A DNA stretch of 64,000 bases from positions 1 to 64,000 of the forward strand of contig DAOUMA010000003.1 of the NCBI GenBank assembly GCA_034414555.1, in the 5' to 3' direction. The notes under the pieces are model-generated. The model saw nothing but the letters and a program-made list of their open reading frames with translations, had not been told where the DNA came from and made no database searches. Shown here one piece after another: positions 23,559-32,124 of this stretch. The first letter of the stretch is position 1; the number at the start of each line of letters is the position of its first letter. Origin of the DNA: CG2-30-46-19 sp034414555 (lineage in GTDB: Bacteria; Chloroflexota; Dehalococcoidia; GIF9; AB-539-J10). The translations under genes and the position numbers were made by a program.

Positions 23559-23624
23559 ATGGCTCATAGACCTAAATTAAAGGGTGTAAAAAAGAATAGA
23601 GGGAAGCAAAGCAAAAGGAAGTAA
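23559..23624 (+). CDS. Possible 21-aa basic peptide
   Basis: A short frame, MAHRPKLKGVKKNRGKQSKR plus a final Lys, begins 3 bases after the ferritin-like gene and ends 6 bases before purD. It is extremely basic (11 Lys/Arg of 21). There is no clear ribosome site apart from coupling to the upstream stop, so it may be chance. Confidence 0.3.
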   Translation: MAHRPKLKGVKKNRGKQSKRK

Positions 23625-23630
23625 CTGCCG

Positions 23631-24899
23631 TTGAAAATACTGGTCATCGGCGGTGGGGCTAGAGAGCATACTCTGGTGTGGAAAATCAGCCAGAGCCCAA
23701 AAGTTAAGCAGATTTACGTCGCTCCGGGGAATGCCGGCACAGCATCTATAGCGCAAAACTTAAATGTTGCCCCTTCTGATACAGAAGAACTGGGCAAAGT
23801 CGCTAAACGTAAAAACATTGATTTGGTCGTCGTTGGGCCTGAGTCACCGCTGGCTTCAGGTATAGTAGACCATTTTGACAGCCTGGGTATCCCCGCTTTT
23901 GGTCCCACAAAAACAGCCACTCAAATAGAGTCAAGCAAGGTCTTCGCCCGAAATTTGATGGAAAAATATGGCATCCCCTGCCCAAAAGGGGCTATTTTCT
24001 CTGCTCATCATGAAGCTCAGGAATATATCAAGCAGCAAAAGGCGCCCATCGTCATCAAGGCAGACGGGTTAGCTACTGGTAAAGGCACTATCATAGCTGA
24101 GTCTCAAGAAGAAGCACAGAAAACGCTCAGCGACATCATGAAGAAAAAAATCTTTGGCTCTGCAGGCGACAAGGTGCTAATCGATGAATACCTCACTGGA
24201 AAGGAGGTAAGCTTATTGGCTTTTACCGATGGCAAAACGGTCGTTCCCATGATTCCGGCCTGCGACTACAAGAAAATCGGAGATGATGACCAGGGACCCA
24301 ACACTGGAGGCATGGGGGGCTATAGCCCACCGGGATTCTTCCCCCCCAAGCTTGTCAACAAGGCTACCAATGCCATCCTGTTACCAGCAGTAAAGGCTAT
24401 GGCTGATGAAGGCATACCTTATAAAGGGGTCCTTTACGCCGGGTTAATGCTCACTGGTAAAGAGATACTAAACTTAGAATTCAATGCTCGCTTCGGCGAC
24501 CCCGAAAGTCAGGTTACCCTACCACTCCTGAAAACGGACCTGGTAGATATATTAATGGCAGTAGTCGGGGGCAATCTTGAACAGGTAAAGATAGAATGGA
24601 GCAGTGATGCTTGCGTAGGTGTGGTTATGTCTTCGGGAGGCTATCCCGGGAGCTACAAGACGGCCTTCCCCATAACAGGACTGGATAAAGCAGCAAAAGA
24701 TGCGCTTATCTTCCACGCTGGAACCAGGCTAGGCAATGATGGAACAATTTATACCAGCGGTGGGCGAGTGCTCACCATAGTAGGGCTGGGCAGGAATATC
24801 TCCGAAGCTCGAGAGAGGGTTTATGCTCACTTACCTGATATTTACTTCGAAGGTTGCTATTATCGTAAAGATATTGCCTTGAGGGAAATAAAAGGATAA
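23631..24899 (+). CDS. purD: Phosphoribosylamine-glycine ligase (GAR synthetase)
   Basis: ATP-grasp ligase, second step of purine synthesis. It begins with a TTG start and the N-terminal KILVIGGGAREHTLVWKIS. ATP-grasp landmarks are PIVIKADGLATGKGTIIA, LIDEYLTGKEVSLLAFTDG, NTGGMGGYSPPGF and LEFNARFGDPESQVTLPLL. At 422 aa, normal. AGGAAG lies about 11 bases before the TTG. No other plausible start precedes the glycine-rich strand. Confidence 0.96.
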   Translation: MKILVIGGGAREHTLVWKISQSPKVKQIYVAPGNAGTASIAQNLNVAPSDTEELGKVAKRKNIDLVVVGPESPLASGIVDHFDSLGIPAFGPTKTATQIESSKVFARNLMEKYGIPCPKGAIFSAHHEAQEYIKQQKAPIVIKADGLATGKGTIIAESQEEAQKTLSDIMKKKIFGSAGDKVLIDEYLTGKEVSLLAFTDGKTVVPMIPACDYKKIGDDDQGPNTGGMGGYSPPGFFPPKLVNKATNAILLPAVKAMADEGIPYKGVLYAGLMLTGKEILNLEFNARFGDPESQVTLPLLKTDLVDILMAVVGGNLEQVKIEWSSDACVGVVMSSGGYPGSYKTAFPITGLDKAAKDALIFHAGTRLGNDGTIYTSGGRVLTIVGLGRNISEARERVYAHLPDIYFEGCYYRKDIALREIKG

Positions 24900-25153
24900 A
24901 CTCTAAATCCTAAGCACCAAATACCAAAAGAAAATCAAAAGGCAACAGTAAAAATGCACAATGATAGAGCAAAAGTTAAAAATCAGTTTAGTAAAGCCTT
25001 TTCTGCATTTTGATTTGAATTGTCAAATCCCCCTTACTCCCCCTTTTCTAAAGGGGGATTTTGAGGGATTTTGAATTGTAATTTTAATTTTTTATCGTTG
25101 ATTTTTATTAGAATTTGTTTAGAGTTTAGGGGTTAGAATTTAGGATTTGCTCT
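24900..25153. repeat. purD-purE spacer with RepC arms and a C/G hairpin
   Basis: The 254-base spacer starts ctctaaatcctaagcacc and ends gagtttaggggttagaattt then aggattt, the two arms of the RepC family. Between them is a CCCCCTTTTCTAAAGGGGG hairpin followed by attttgagggatttt (25033-25070), which could act as a terminator. No gene is seen. Confidence 0.6.
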
Positions 25154-25609
25154 ATGATGCCATTAGTAGGAGTAGTGCTCGGCAGCAAAACAGACGCTAG
25201 TCTGATACAGCCTGCCATAGACATACTGGAAGAATTGGGAATTGATTATCAGGTATCAATTATTTCAGCTCATAGAAACCCTGACAAAGCCAGAAAATAT
25301 GGATTGGAGGCAGGTAAAAGGGGCTTTGAGATCATCATCGCTGCCGCTGGCTATGCGGCACATCTTCCCGGAATATTAGCTAGCTGGACAACAATTCCCG
25401 TAATCGGTGTTCCTTTGTCCACCAGTGAGCTAAAAGGCGTGGATGCCTTACTTTCCATAACCCAGATGCCGCCAGGTGTTCCGGTAGCTTGCGTCGGTAT
25501 AAACGGCGCCAAAAATGCCGCCTTGCTTGCCGCTCAAATTCTGGGATTGAAACACGATGAAATTAAACAAGCCTATGGTAAATATAAACAGGGATTAGCG
25601 GGGAATTAA
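25154..25609 (+). CDS. purE: N5-carboxyaminoimidazole ribonucleotide mutase
   Basis: Converts N5-CAIR to CAIR. PurE landmarks are VGVVLGSKTDASLIQPA, VSIISAHRNPDKARKYGLEA (catalytic His) and IIIAAAGYAAHLPGILASWT. The 151-aa length suits a stand-alone PurE. No purK is in the window, so whether it works with N5-CAIR or directly with CO2 and AIR (class II) is not settled by context. It ends 2 bases before purB. Confidence 0.94.
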   Translation: MMPLVGVVLGSKTDASLIQPAIDILEELGIDYQVSIISAHRNPDKARKYGLEAGKRGFEIIIAAAGYAAHLPGILASWTTIPVIGVPLSTSELKGVDALLSITQMPPGVPVACVGINGAKNAALLAAQILGLKHDEIKQAYGKYKQGLAGN

Positions 25610-25611
25610 TT

Positions 25612-26916
25612 ATGATTGAGCGTTATTCCAGACCCCGGATGAAAAAAATATGGTCTGACGAGAACAAGTTTGACTTATGGCTTAGAGTGGAAATAGCTGT
25701 CTGTGAAGCCTGGCTGGCACTGGGCGAAATTCCCAAAGAAGCAATAACCAAAATAAGGAAGGCTACCTACAACCTGGACCGCATCGCTGAGTTTCTAAAG
25801 ATAACCCACCACGATATGACTGCCTTCCTTAACTCGGTGGCGGAAAGCCTCGGCGAGGAATCGCGCTTCATCCATCTCGGGCTTACCTCCTCAGACATTA
25901 TGGATACCGCTTTAAGCCTCCAACTAAAAGAAGCGGCTAATATCCTGTCACAGGATATTAGCGACCTTATTTCCACCCTGGAGAATAAAGCTATAGAACA
26001 CAAATATACCATTATGATGGGACGAACCCACGGCGTTCACGCTGAGCCAACCACCTTCGGCTTGAAGATAGCACTATGGATTGAAGAAATGAAACGCAAT
26101 GCCCAAAGATTAGAAGAGGCTAAGCGAACCATCTCGGTGGGCAAGATTTCGGGGGCAGTAGGCACATACGCTACCGTATCTCCGGAAGTGGAGAAGATAG
26201 CTTGCCAGAAATTAGGGCTTATTCCTGCTCCAATCTCGAGCCAGATAATCCAGCGCGACCGCCATGCTCAATTTGTCGCTACCTTAGCTATAACCGCCAG
26301 CTCACTGGAGAAATTCGCCACCGAAATCAGAAACCTGCAACGGACCGAAATCCTCGAAGTTGAAGAGCCATTTGAAGCGGGACAAACTGGCTCTTCGGCG
26401 ATGCCCCACAAGCGAAACCCGGAACTTTGCGAACGTATCTGCGGGCTCGCCAGATTAATGAGAGGATACGTCACCACTTCACTGGAAAACGTCGCTTTGT
26501 GGCATGAGCGTGATATCAGCCATTCCTCGACGGAGCGCATCATCCTGCCCGATTCCTGCCTGGCACTGGATTATATGCTAGCTACATTTACCTCAATAAT
26601 GAAAGGGCTCAAGGTCTACCCCGAAAATATGCGCCGTAATCTCGAGCTTACCCAGGGATTAATCTTCTCACAACGGGTTCTCCTCGCCTTGATAGATAAA
26701 GGACTACCACGGGAAGAGGCTTATAAGATGGTACAAGACAACGCCATGAAGGCATGGCAAGAAAGGAAAGACTTCTTGAGCTTGCTTGAAGCAGACAGGC
26801 GAATAACCCGTCATTTGGGTAAAGAGGAGCTAAAATCCCTCTTTGATTATGATTATTATCTGAAGTATGTGGACAACATTTTTGACCGGTTGGGGCTGGT
26901 TTCACCCTCACCTTAA
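25612..26916 (+). CDS. purB: Adenylosuccinate lyase
   Basis: Cleaves adenylosuccinate to AMP and SAICAR to AICAR. It shows IERYSRPRMKKIWSDENKF, LGLTSSDIMDTALSLQ, MMGRTHGVHAEPTTFGLK (catalytic His) and the flexible signature loop GSSAMPHKRNPELCERI. At 434 aa it is the short bacterial form. The last codons (VSPSP-stop) lie in a palindromic repeat that begins ttcaccctcaccttaaccct, so the C-terminus has been rewritten by repeat sequence. Confidence 0.96.
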   Translation: MIERYSRPRMKKIWSDENKFDLWLRVEIAVCEAWLALGEIPKEAITKIRKATYNLDRIAEFLKITHHDMTAFLNSVAESLGEESRFIHLGLTSSDIMDTALSLQLKEAANILSQDISDLISTLENKAIEHKYTIMMGRTHGVHAEPTTFGLKIALWIEEMKRNAQRLEEAKRTISVGKISGAVGTYATVSPEVEKIACQKLGLIPAPISSQIIQRDRHAQFVATLAITASSLEKFATEIRNLQRTEILEVEEPFEAGQTGSSAMPHKRNPELCERICGLARLMRGYVTTSLENVALWHERDISHSSTERIILPDSCLALDYMLATFTSIMKGLKVYPENMRRNLELTQGLIFSQRVLLALIDKGLPREEAYKMVQDNAMKAWQERKDFLSLLEADRRITRHLGKEELKSLFDYDYYLKYVDNIFDRLGLVSPSP

Positions 26917-26990
26917 CCCTCTCCCGTCAAGGGAGAGGAATATATTTCTCCCGGGCAAATATTGAGGGAGGGAGTTAGAGGGAGGGGAGA
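26902..26990. repeat. CTCTCC/GGAGAG repeat overlapping the end of purB
   Basis: ccctcaccttaaccctctcc-cgtcaa-gggagaggaa, followed by a diverged ctcccgggcaaatattgagg then gagggagttagagggagggg. It supplies the purB stop codon (TAA in ccttaaccc) and fills most of the purB-purC spacer. Confidence 0.7.
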
Positions 26991-27031
26991 ACGATTTTAC
27001 ACAATATTATGCCAAAGGCTATGATTTAAAT

Positions 27032-27940
27032 ATGTCTATCTTGTTGGAAACCAACTTATCACTCCCGTTATTCAAGCGGGGCAAGGTGCGAGATGTCTAT
27101 GATTTAGGGGACAAGCTCCTCATCGTATCCACCGACCGCATCTCTGCCTTCGACTACGTTCTACCCTGCGGCGTTCCTGAGAAGGGAAGAATTCTCAATC
27201 AGCTCTCCGCCTTCTGGTTTAAAAAAACAGCCCATATAATCCCCAATCACTTTATTAAAGTAATTGATAGCCTGGATTCGCTACGTCATTGCGAGGGAAG
27301 AAGTGCCGAAGCAATCTCAATTAGAGAGTTGCCCGATTATCTCACCCAACGCTCCATGCTCACAGCCAAAGCTCATCGTATCCCGGTGGAATGCATCGTT
27401 CGAGGCTACCTTTCTGGCTCAGCCTGGGCAGAATATAAACAAAGCAGCAGCATCAGTAATATTCAACTACCCTCGGGGATGCCGGAAAATCAAGAACTTC
27501 CCCAGCCCATCTTCACCCCCACCACCAAAAGCGATGTAGAACATGACCGTCCCTTGACCAGTAACGATGTAGTAGAGCTTGGCATCGAGCACTTAATGGC
27601 AGAAATGGAACGAAATAGTTTACTCATCTATCGCTTTGCTCAAGATTACGCTAAGACCAGGGGCATTATAATCGCCGATACCAAATTCGAGTTTGGCGTT
27701 ATCGATGGTAAGCTAGCGCTTATCGACGAGCTATTAACGCCGGACTCAAGCCGTTTCTGGGATGCCAGTCAATACAAGGTTGGGCAGCTTCAGTATAGCC
27801 TGGATAAACAGCCGGTCCGAGATTGGCTGCTGGCTTCAGGGTGGGATAGGGAATCCCCACCACCCACACTGCCACCGGAGGTAATCCAGGCCACCACAGA
27901 GCGCTACCTCAAAATTTACAGCCTGTTCACCAAGGAGTAA
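27032..27940 (+). CDS. purC: SAICAR synthetase with repeat-encoded insert
   Basis: Ligates aspartate to CAIR. Family landmarks are LFKRGKVRDVYDLGDKLLIV, DRISAFDYVLPCGVPEKGRI, SMLTAKAHRIPVECIVRGYL, DVEHDRPLTSNDVVELG and IIADTKFEFGVIDGKLALID. The 302-aa length is slightly above the usual form. Residues about 85-96 (RHCEGRSAEAIS) are the translation of a palindromic repeat at 27284-27320. They sit just after HFIKVIDSLDSL, in the loop before the LTAKAHRIP strand. Substrate-binding motifs are intact, so the enzyme should be functional. Confidence 0.95.
   Translation: MSILLETNLSLPLFKRGKVRDVYDLGDKLLIVSTDRISAFDYVLPCGVPEKGRILNQLSAFWFKKTAHIIPNHFIKVIDSLDSLRHCEGRSAEAISIRELPDYLTQRSMLTAKAHRIPVECIVRGYLSGSAWAEYKQSSSISNIQLPSGMPENQELPQPIFTPTTKSDVEHDRPLTSNDVVELGIEHLMAEMERNSLLIYRFAQDYAKTRGIIIADTKFEFGVIDGKLALIDELLTPDSSRFWDASQYKVGQLQYSLDKQPVRDWLLASGWDRESPPPTLPPEVIQATTERYLKIYSLFTKE
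27284..27320 (+). repeat. RepA palindromic repeat inside purC
   Basis: cgtcattgcgagg-gaagaagtgc-cgaagcaatctcaa, a full RepA copy read in the frame CGT-CAT-TGC-GAG. This frame differs from that used in leuC and secA. Confidence 0.88.
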
Positions 27941-27953
27941 AATTATTACAGAC

Positions 27954-28027
27954 GTCCCTGTAGCTCAAGTGGATAGAGCGGCTGCCTTCTAAGCAGCGGG
28001 TTGCGGGTTCGAGTCCCGCCAGGGACG
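27954..28027 (+). tRNA. tRNA-Arg (anticodon TCT)
   Basis: A complete cloverleaf: 7-bp acceptor GTCCCTG/CAGGGAC, D-arm with CTCAAGTGGATAGAG, anticodon stem GCTGC/GCAGC with loop CTTCTAA (anticodon TCT at 27988-27990), T-arm GCGGG-TTCGAGT-CCCGC and discriminator G. The CCA end is not encoded. It reads AGA codons. It lies 13 bases after purC, between the purine genes and the surface-protein cluster. Confidence 0.96.
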
Positions 28028-28070
28028 CATAAGGCTTGATAGGAGAGCTTGGAGACCATTATCAAGCAAG

Positions 28071-29492
28071 ATGATGAGAAAATTTGCCTGGCTGGGGATG
28101 ATATTGGGCATTTTAGTCATTCTGGGCCTTTTTCTGCCCCACTGGCACATTGCTGTTGGCAGCCCAGATGTCGAGACGATTAGACCAACAAATTACTATG
28201 ATGTCGCAGGTGCAACCACTAATCCTACACACGCATACGATGGGAACACAACAACGTCCGGCGATACTATATTCATATCAATCAACGATCCTTCAATCAA
28301 CTACGGGCAAGATGCTAATAATACTGATGCTTGGCAAACCAAATCTAAAACTTGGGATTCAGCTATTTTATACGCCACAATAGAAAGAGAGCAAGCCACT
28401 GATGATACTGCTGGAGTATATATTATAAATTCGACCGGGACAGAAAAACATACTTTATTGGCAATGGGAAGTTCGGCATTCTCCAAGCAAGAAGTTTCTC
28501 AAACTTTAAATTCTGCTGATTGGGGAGGTTCGGGATTTCCTAATATTTACCATTTAAGAGTGAAGGTTAAAACCATTAAGACCAAAGGGCCAGATAACAA
28601 ATATCTCAAAATTTATGATATTAGAATTGAGGGGAGTTATAACCCGCCGCCCACCGTGGGCACCACCACCATCTCACCAAGCTCTATGACGCCCCAACAG
28701 CAGTGGACAAATATAACCGTCCCCGTGACGGATGGTTATACACTTGCTGATGTAAACAAGGTCAATGTCACTCTGTTCTATGACGCCGCGGGGAATAACC
28801 CTTCAGCACCAGGGACAGCCAATGTCCAAACCTGTGCCATCCTCACCTGGACCAGGGGCGGCTCTCCCCTGTGGTCTCTTGCCCCGGCAAGCACGACCTG
28901 GCAAATCAATACTGGCGGGTGCAGCAATGCCAGTGATACTCTAACCACAGGCAATTGGGTATTCTCCTTCAAGGTAGGCAAGGTAGCTACCCAGTCCCCC
29001 AGCACAGATAATTGGGATATATATGCCAAAGCAACGGATAGCGTCAGCCAAACCGGCGATAACTATCTCCGCGATGTAGAGATGAACTGGTATGGCGAGA
29101 TAGCGGTGAACACTGGTAGCATCTCCTGGGGAACTGTGAGTCCCGGCTGCAGTAACGAAACATCTCCGGTGGTGAACATCACATACATCTGCAACGGCAA
29201 CTACGCTGAGCAGGTGAAGACATCACGGAACTGGACCAGCGCTTCGGGCAACGCAACCCTGAATACAACAGGCAGCCCAGGGACAGGGGAGTTTTCCCTG
29301 AAGGCTGATGATGATGACACCCTTGAGGGAGCTGTGCAGGTTCTTAGTGCATCGTATACCACTTTTGACACTGGCACTCAGACCACTGAGGCTGGGAATG
29401 TGGAAAACAACAATCACCTCTGGCTTTCGCTGGGCTTAGACATCCCGCTTGACACCTATTCCGGCACACTTTACTTCGGCATTGCCCTGTAA
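28071..29492 (+). CDS. Secreted surface protein, paralogue of the downstream protein
   Basis: A 473-aa exported protein with an N-terminal signal or anchor helix (WLGMILGILVILGLFLPHW). Residues about 190-473 match the protein encoded at 29957 block by block: VGKVATQSPSTDNW, ATDSVSQTGDN, MNWYGEIAVNTG, GNYAEQVKTS and TTGSPGTGEFSLKADDD. The first 150 mature residues are unique and include a putative beta-sandwich. It is rich in Thr, Ser and Asn with several N-x-S/T sites. No enzymatic motif is seen; a cell-surface or S-layer-associated role is inferred. Confidence 0.7.
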   Translation: MMRKFAWLGMILGILVILGLFLPHWHIAVGSPDVETIRPTNYYDVAGATTNPTHAYDGNTTTSGDTIFISINDPSINYGQDANNTDAWQTKSKTWDSAILYATIEREQATDDTAGVYIINSTGTEKHTLLAMGSSAFSKQEVSQTLNSADWGGSGFPNIYHLRVKVKTIKTKGPDNKYLKIYDIRIEGSYNPPPTVGTTTISPSSMTPQQQWTNITVPVTDGYTLADVNKVNVTLFYDAAGNNPSAPGTANVQTCAILTWTRGGSPLWSLAPASTTWQINTGGCSNASDTLTTGNWVFSFKVGKVATQSPSTDNWDIYAKATDSVSQTGDNYLRDVEMNWYGEIAVNTGSISWGTVSPGCSNETSPVVNITYICNGNYAEQVKTSRNWTSASGNATLNTTGSPGTGEFSLKADDDDTLEGAVQVLSASYTTFDTGTQTTEAGNVENNNHLWLSLGLDIPLDTYSGTLYFGIAL

Positions 29493-29956
29493 TTCACCCT
29501 CATCCTTCGCTGATTATTCCCCCTGCTTTCGCAGGGGTTCGGCTCAGGACAGGCTCTAACCACTCCCGTCACTCTTTTTTGTCATTGCGAGGCATGTAAT
29601 GCCGAAACAATCTCACGGCAGTTTCACCCTCACCTTAATCCTCTCCCGTCGAGGGAGAGGAATAGAGATTGTTTAGCAACTCTCCTCTGTCACTGCGAGC
29701 CAAAGGCGTGGCAATCCCGCATGAAAGCCACTATCACAGCAGCCAGATTGTTTCGGCACGTTGTGCCTCGCAATAACACAATAGTACTAAAGTTATATTG
29801 ACAAGCGTAGTGCAAGACAGTAGTATAAGTATGTATAAGTTAAGTATATATAAGTATAGTTAAGTAACGTAAGGTATTGTATCCTAAGATAGGTGACAAA
29901 TTTGTTGCAGAGGCATTACTGCGGCAGCATTGAGAATTAAGTAAGGAGAGAAACGA
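29493..29956. repeat. Gap with RepA and CTCTCC repeats, then an AT-rich leader
   Basis: RepA copies lie at 29580-29615, 29688-29717 and, inverted, 29745-29778. A CTCTCC/GGAGAG hairpin with caccctcaccttaatc precedes 29662, followed by gagattgtttagcaactc. From 29798 the sequence changes to a promoter and an AT-rich tract with TATAAGT repeated three times (29824, 29834 and 29849 region). No gene is seen. Confidence 0.75.
29798..29826 (+). promoter_or_regulatory. Sigma-70-type promoter for the surface-protein gene
   Basis: TTGACA (29798-29803), 17 bases, then TAGTAT (29821-29826), with an alternative TATAAG at 29824. A leader of about 125 bases follows, containing TATAAGT/TAAGTATA iterations, before the ATG at 29957 with its AAGGAGAG ribosome site. 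A perfect -35 and a long leader suggest strong or regulated expression. Confidence 0.55.
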
Positions 29957-30970
29957 ATGGTAACAAAGAAATTTATATCAATTGTGGCTACCCTGGGGCT
30001 GGTGCTTGCTCTGGCATCAGTGCCAGTGGCATCGCCCGTCATGGCGGCTCAAAACCAGACTGCCACAGGCAGCTTCACAGTGGGCAATGCTGTGCCGACG
30101 GTTGGGACACCGTCAGTTACTTCTCCGATGACTCCGTACACACAAGCATGGGTCAATGTTACCATTACCGATAATAACAAGCTATCTGCCCTTTCCACGG
30201 TAAAGACAGTTTTGTTCTACAACGCTACTGGTAACTATACCGACCCTGGGGCGTCCCCGACTCCTGCTACCCAGACTCTTGCCATTATGACCTGGTATGC
30301 CTCGAATGACACCTTTACCATCCAATCTGGTTCCCCTTCCACCTGGTCAATAAATAATACAACTTCCACGCATCCAGCTCTCACCGGACATACTGGCGAT
30401 TGGAAATTTAGCTTCCAGCCAGGCAAGGTGGCTACCGAGACCACCGGTAGTGCCAAGTGGTTTGCCAGAGTTAACGCTACTGATTCTGTCAATGCCACTG
30501 GGAGTAACAATAATAGCGCCACTGGTTCCACAATGAATTTCTATGGCGAGATAAATGTGACTACCGCCACAGCTGATTTTGGAAACGTATCCCTTGGGTC
30601 TGCCTTTGCTGATAATAATAAAACTGCAACCGTTACGAACATCGCTAATGGTAACTATACCGAAAATGCCAAGACCGACAATGGCACAGGGGCTGCCAGC
30701 TGGGACAATACTACAGCAATTACTATAGCCCTCAATGCCACCGGGAGTCCTGGAACTGGTGAGTTTTCCTTGGCAGTCGATGATACCACTACTTTGGCTA
30801 GTTCGGTAAACATGACCACGACTTATCAAGCGATAAACAGTACTGGAGCTCAGACTGTCGAGGCTGGCTATCCCAGTGGTGACCACGGATTATGGTTAGC
30901 GGTGGGGTCAGCGGGCATCGAAGCAGTAAAGTATAGTGGAACAATTTATTTCCAGATTGCAAACCGCTAA
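29957..30970 (+). CDS. Secreted Asn/Thr-rich surface protein (S-layer-like)
   Basis: A 337-aa protein with a clear signal peptide (KFISIVATLGLVLALASVPV ... VMAAQ, signal peptidase I-type AxA site). The mature chain is almost entirely small polar residues with predicted beta structure and carries about 18 N-x-S/T sequons (for example NQT, NVT, NYT and NDT), like glycosylated archaeal S-layer proteins. It has no Cys. It shares a domain of about 270 aa with the protein at 28071. A strong ribosome site and promoter suggest an abundant envelope protein. No named family is recognised. Confidence 0.72.
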   Translation: MVTKKFISIVATLGLVLALASVPVASPVMAAQNQTATGSFTVGNAVPTVGTPSVTSPMTPYTQAWVNVTITDNNKLSALSTVKTVLFYNATGNYTDPGASPTPATQTLAIMTWYASNDTFTIQSGSPSTWSINNTTSTHPALTGHTGDWKFSFQPGKVATETTGSAKWFARVNATDSVNATGSNNNSATGSTMNFYGEINVTTATADFGNVSLGSAFADNNKTATVTNIANGNYTENAKTDNGTGAASWDNTTAITIALNATGSPGTGEFSLAVDDTTTLASSVNMTTTYQAINSTGAQTVEAGYPSGDHGLWLAVGSAGIEAVKYSGTIYFQIANR

Positions 30971-30975
30971 AGTAA

Positions 30976-32106
30976 ATGGCTAAACTGAGATGGAGGGCAA
31001 CTTTAGCTGTCCCCCTTATTCTTATTACTCTTCTTTCCTTTTTGCTCACCCCCCTGCCAGTGAAGGCTGAAGGGTTGGCAATGTCGGGCAGCTTTTATCG
31101 CCAGAAGCTTGAGCTGCCTCAAGGGGTAAATATAAGCTCCCCGGACATTTATGTGGTCATATTCAACAATGGCGACGATGCGCTCAAAATCAATATGACC
31201 ACTGATGCTCCAATGGGAGTGAAGCTAGCGCTCTCTGAGAAAGATTTTGTTCTCAACGCTGGAGAACAGAAGAAGGTGGTGGTTGGCGTTAATGTCAGTG
31301 ATGATGCTGTTCCCGGAGAATATGAGCTTAAGATAAGTGCTGAAGCCTATACGGAAGGAGCGGGTATAAAAATCGTTGGCTCTGTTGCTCAGACCGCCAC
31401 ATTAATCATCGTTGGTGAAGCAGCTTCAGTGGAGGTAACCACAGTGAACCCCAGCGGCGAGCCTGTACCTGCGGTGGTCAGGTTATATAAACTGGTAGAT
31501 AGCGAGAAAACGGACTTTGGCTATTCCGAGACGGGGAGCCTCAAAATCAAAGTATCGCCAGGAAAATACCTTGCTGAAGCTTATGTCGCTGGGGAAAAGC
31601 TCGCTGAGGAGACCTTCGATATCGCCGCGGGTGAGGAGAAGACGATAACCCTCACCGTGAAAACAGTTTGCTTTGAGGGCTTTGGAATCGTTCCCAACTA
31701 CTACACCGAGACTGGCAAGCTCGCCTTCGCCCAGGTAGCATATACCATAAACAACCTTTACCAGACCTACCCTGAAGCTGAGGTGGCGCTCAAGGTGACA
31801 TTTGATGGCACTCCACTAGAAGAGACCACCATAGCAACGCTTAACCCACTGGAGAAGGGGAGAGTTGAGCTTAAATATAATTACATCCCCGCTGGAGGCT
31901 GGGTGGATGGGACTTATGGCTTTATGCTTCAGTTGAATCTGGGGGGTGAGCCCTATGCCACCACCCTGGAGGAGCAGTTGAATGTGAGCGGCGGCGGAGC
32001 CAGTCACAGCCGCTATTACATTATTGGCGGAGTGGCGGCGGCAGTAATAATCGGCGGGGCATATTTCTTGATGAAGAGAAGGAAGACTAAAGCTTCATCT
32101 GCTTGA
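30976..32106 (+). CDS. Membrane-anchored extracytoplasmic beta-domain protein
   Basis: A 376-aa protein: signal peptide (LILITLLSFLLTPLPVKAEG), then about 310 residues of Ig/CARDB- or NEW3-like beta domains. One stretch, NAGEQKKVVVGVNVSDDAVP then GEYELKISAEA, is typical of NEW3. A ribbon SLKIKVSPGKYLAEAYVAGE resembles a carboxypeptidase-regulatory-like fold. The C-terminus is a single membrane helix (YYIIGGVAAAVIIGGAYFLM) ending in KRRK. It begins 5 bases after the surface-protein gene, so is cotranscribed. A role in anchoring or arranging surface proteins is inferred. Confidence 0.72.
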   Translation: MAKLRWRATLAVPLILITLLSFLLTPLPVKAEGLAMSGSFYRQKLELPQGVNISSPDIYVVIFNNGDDALKINMTTDAPMGVKLALSEKDFVLNAGEQKKVVVGVNVSDDAVPGEYELKISAEAYTEGAGIKIVGSVAQTATLIIVGEAASVEVTTVNPSGEPVPAVVRLYKLVDSEKTDFGYSETGSLKIKVSPGKYLAEAYVAGEKLAEETFDIAAGEEKTITLTVKTVCFEGFGIVPNYYTETGKLAFAQVAYTINNLYQTYPEAEVALKVTFDGTPLEETTIATLNPLEKGRVELKYNYIPAGGWVDGTYGFMLQLNLGGEPYATTLEEQLNVSGGGASHSRYYIIGGVAAAVIIGGAYFLMKRRKTKASSA

Positions 32107-32124
32107 AGACTTGAATGAAAAACG

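Noticed and set aside
30347..30886. 179-codon open frame on the minus strand under the surface-protein gene
   Set aside because: The plus-strand protein has a signal peptide and a paralogue upstream; the antisense frame is a by-product of its repetitive codon use.
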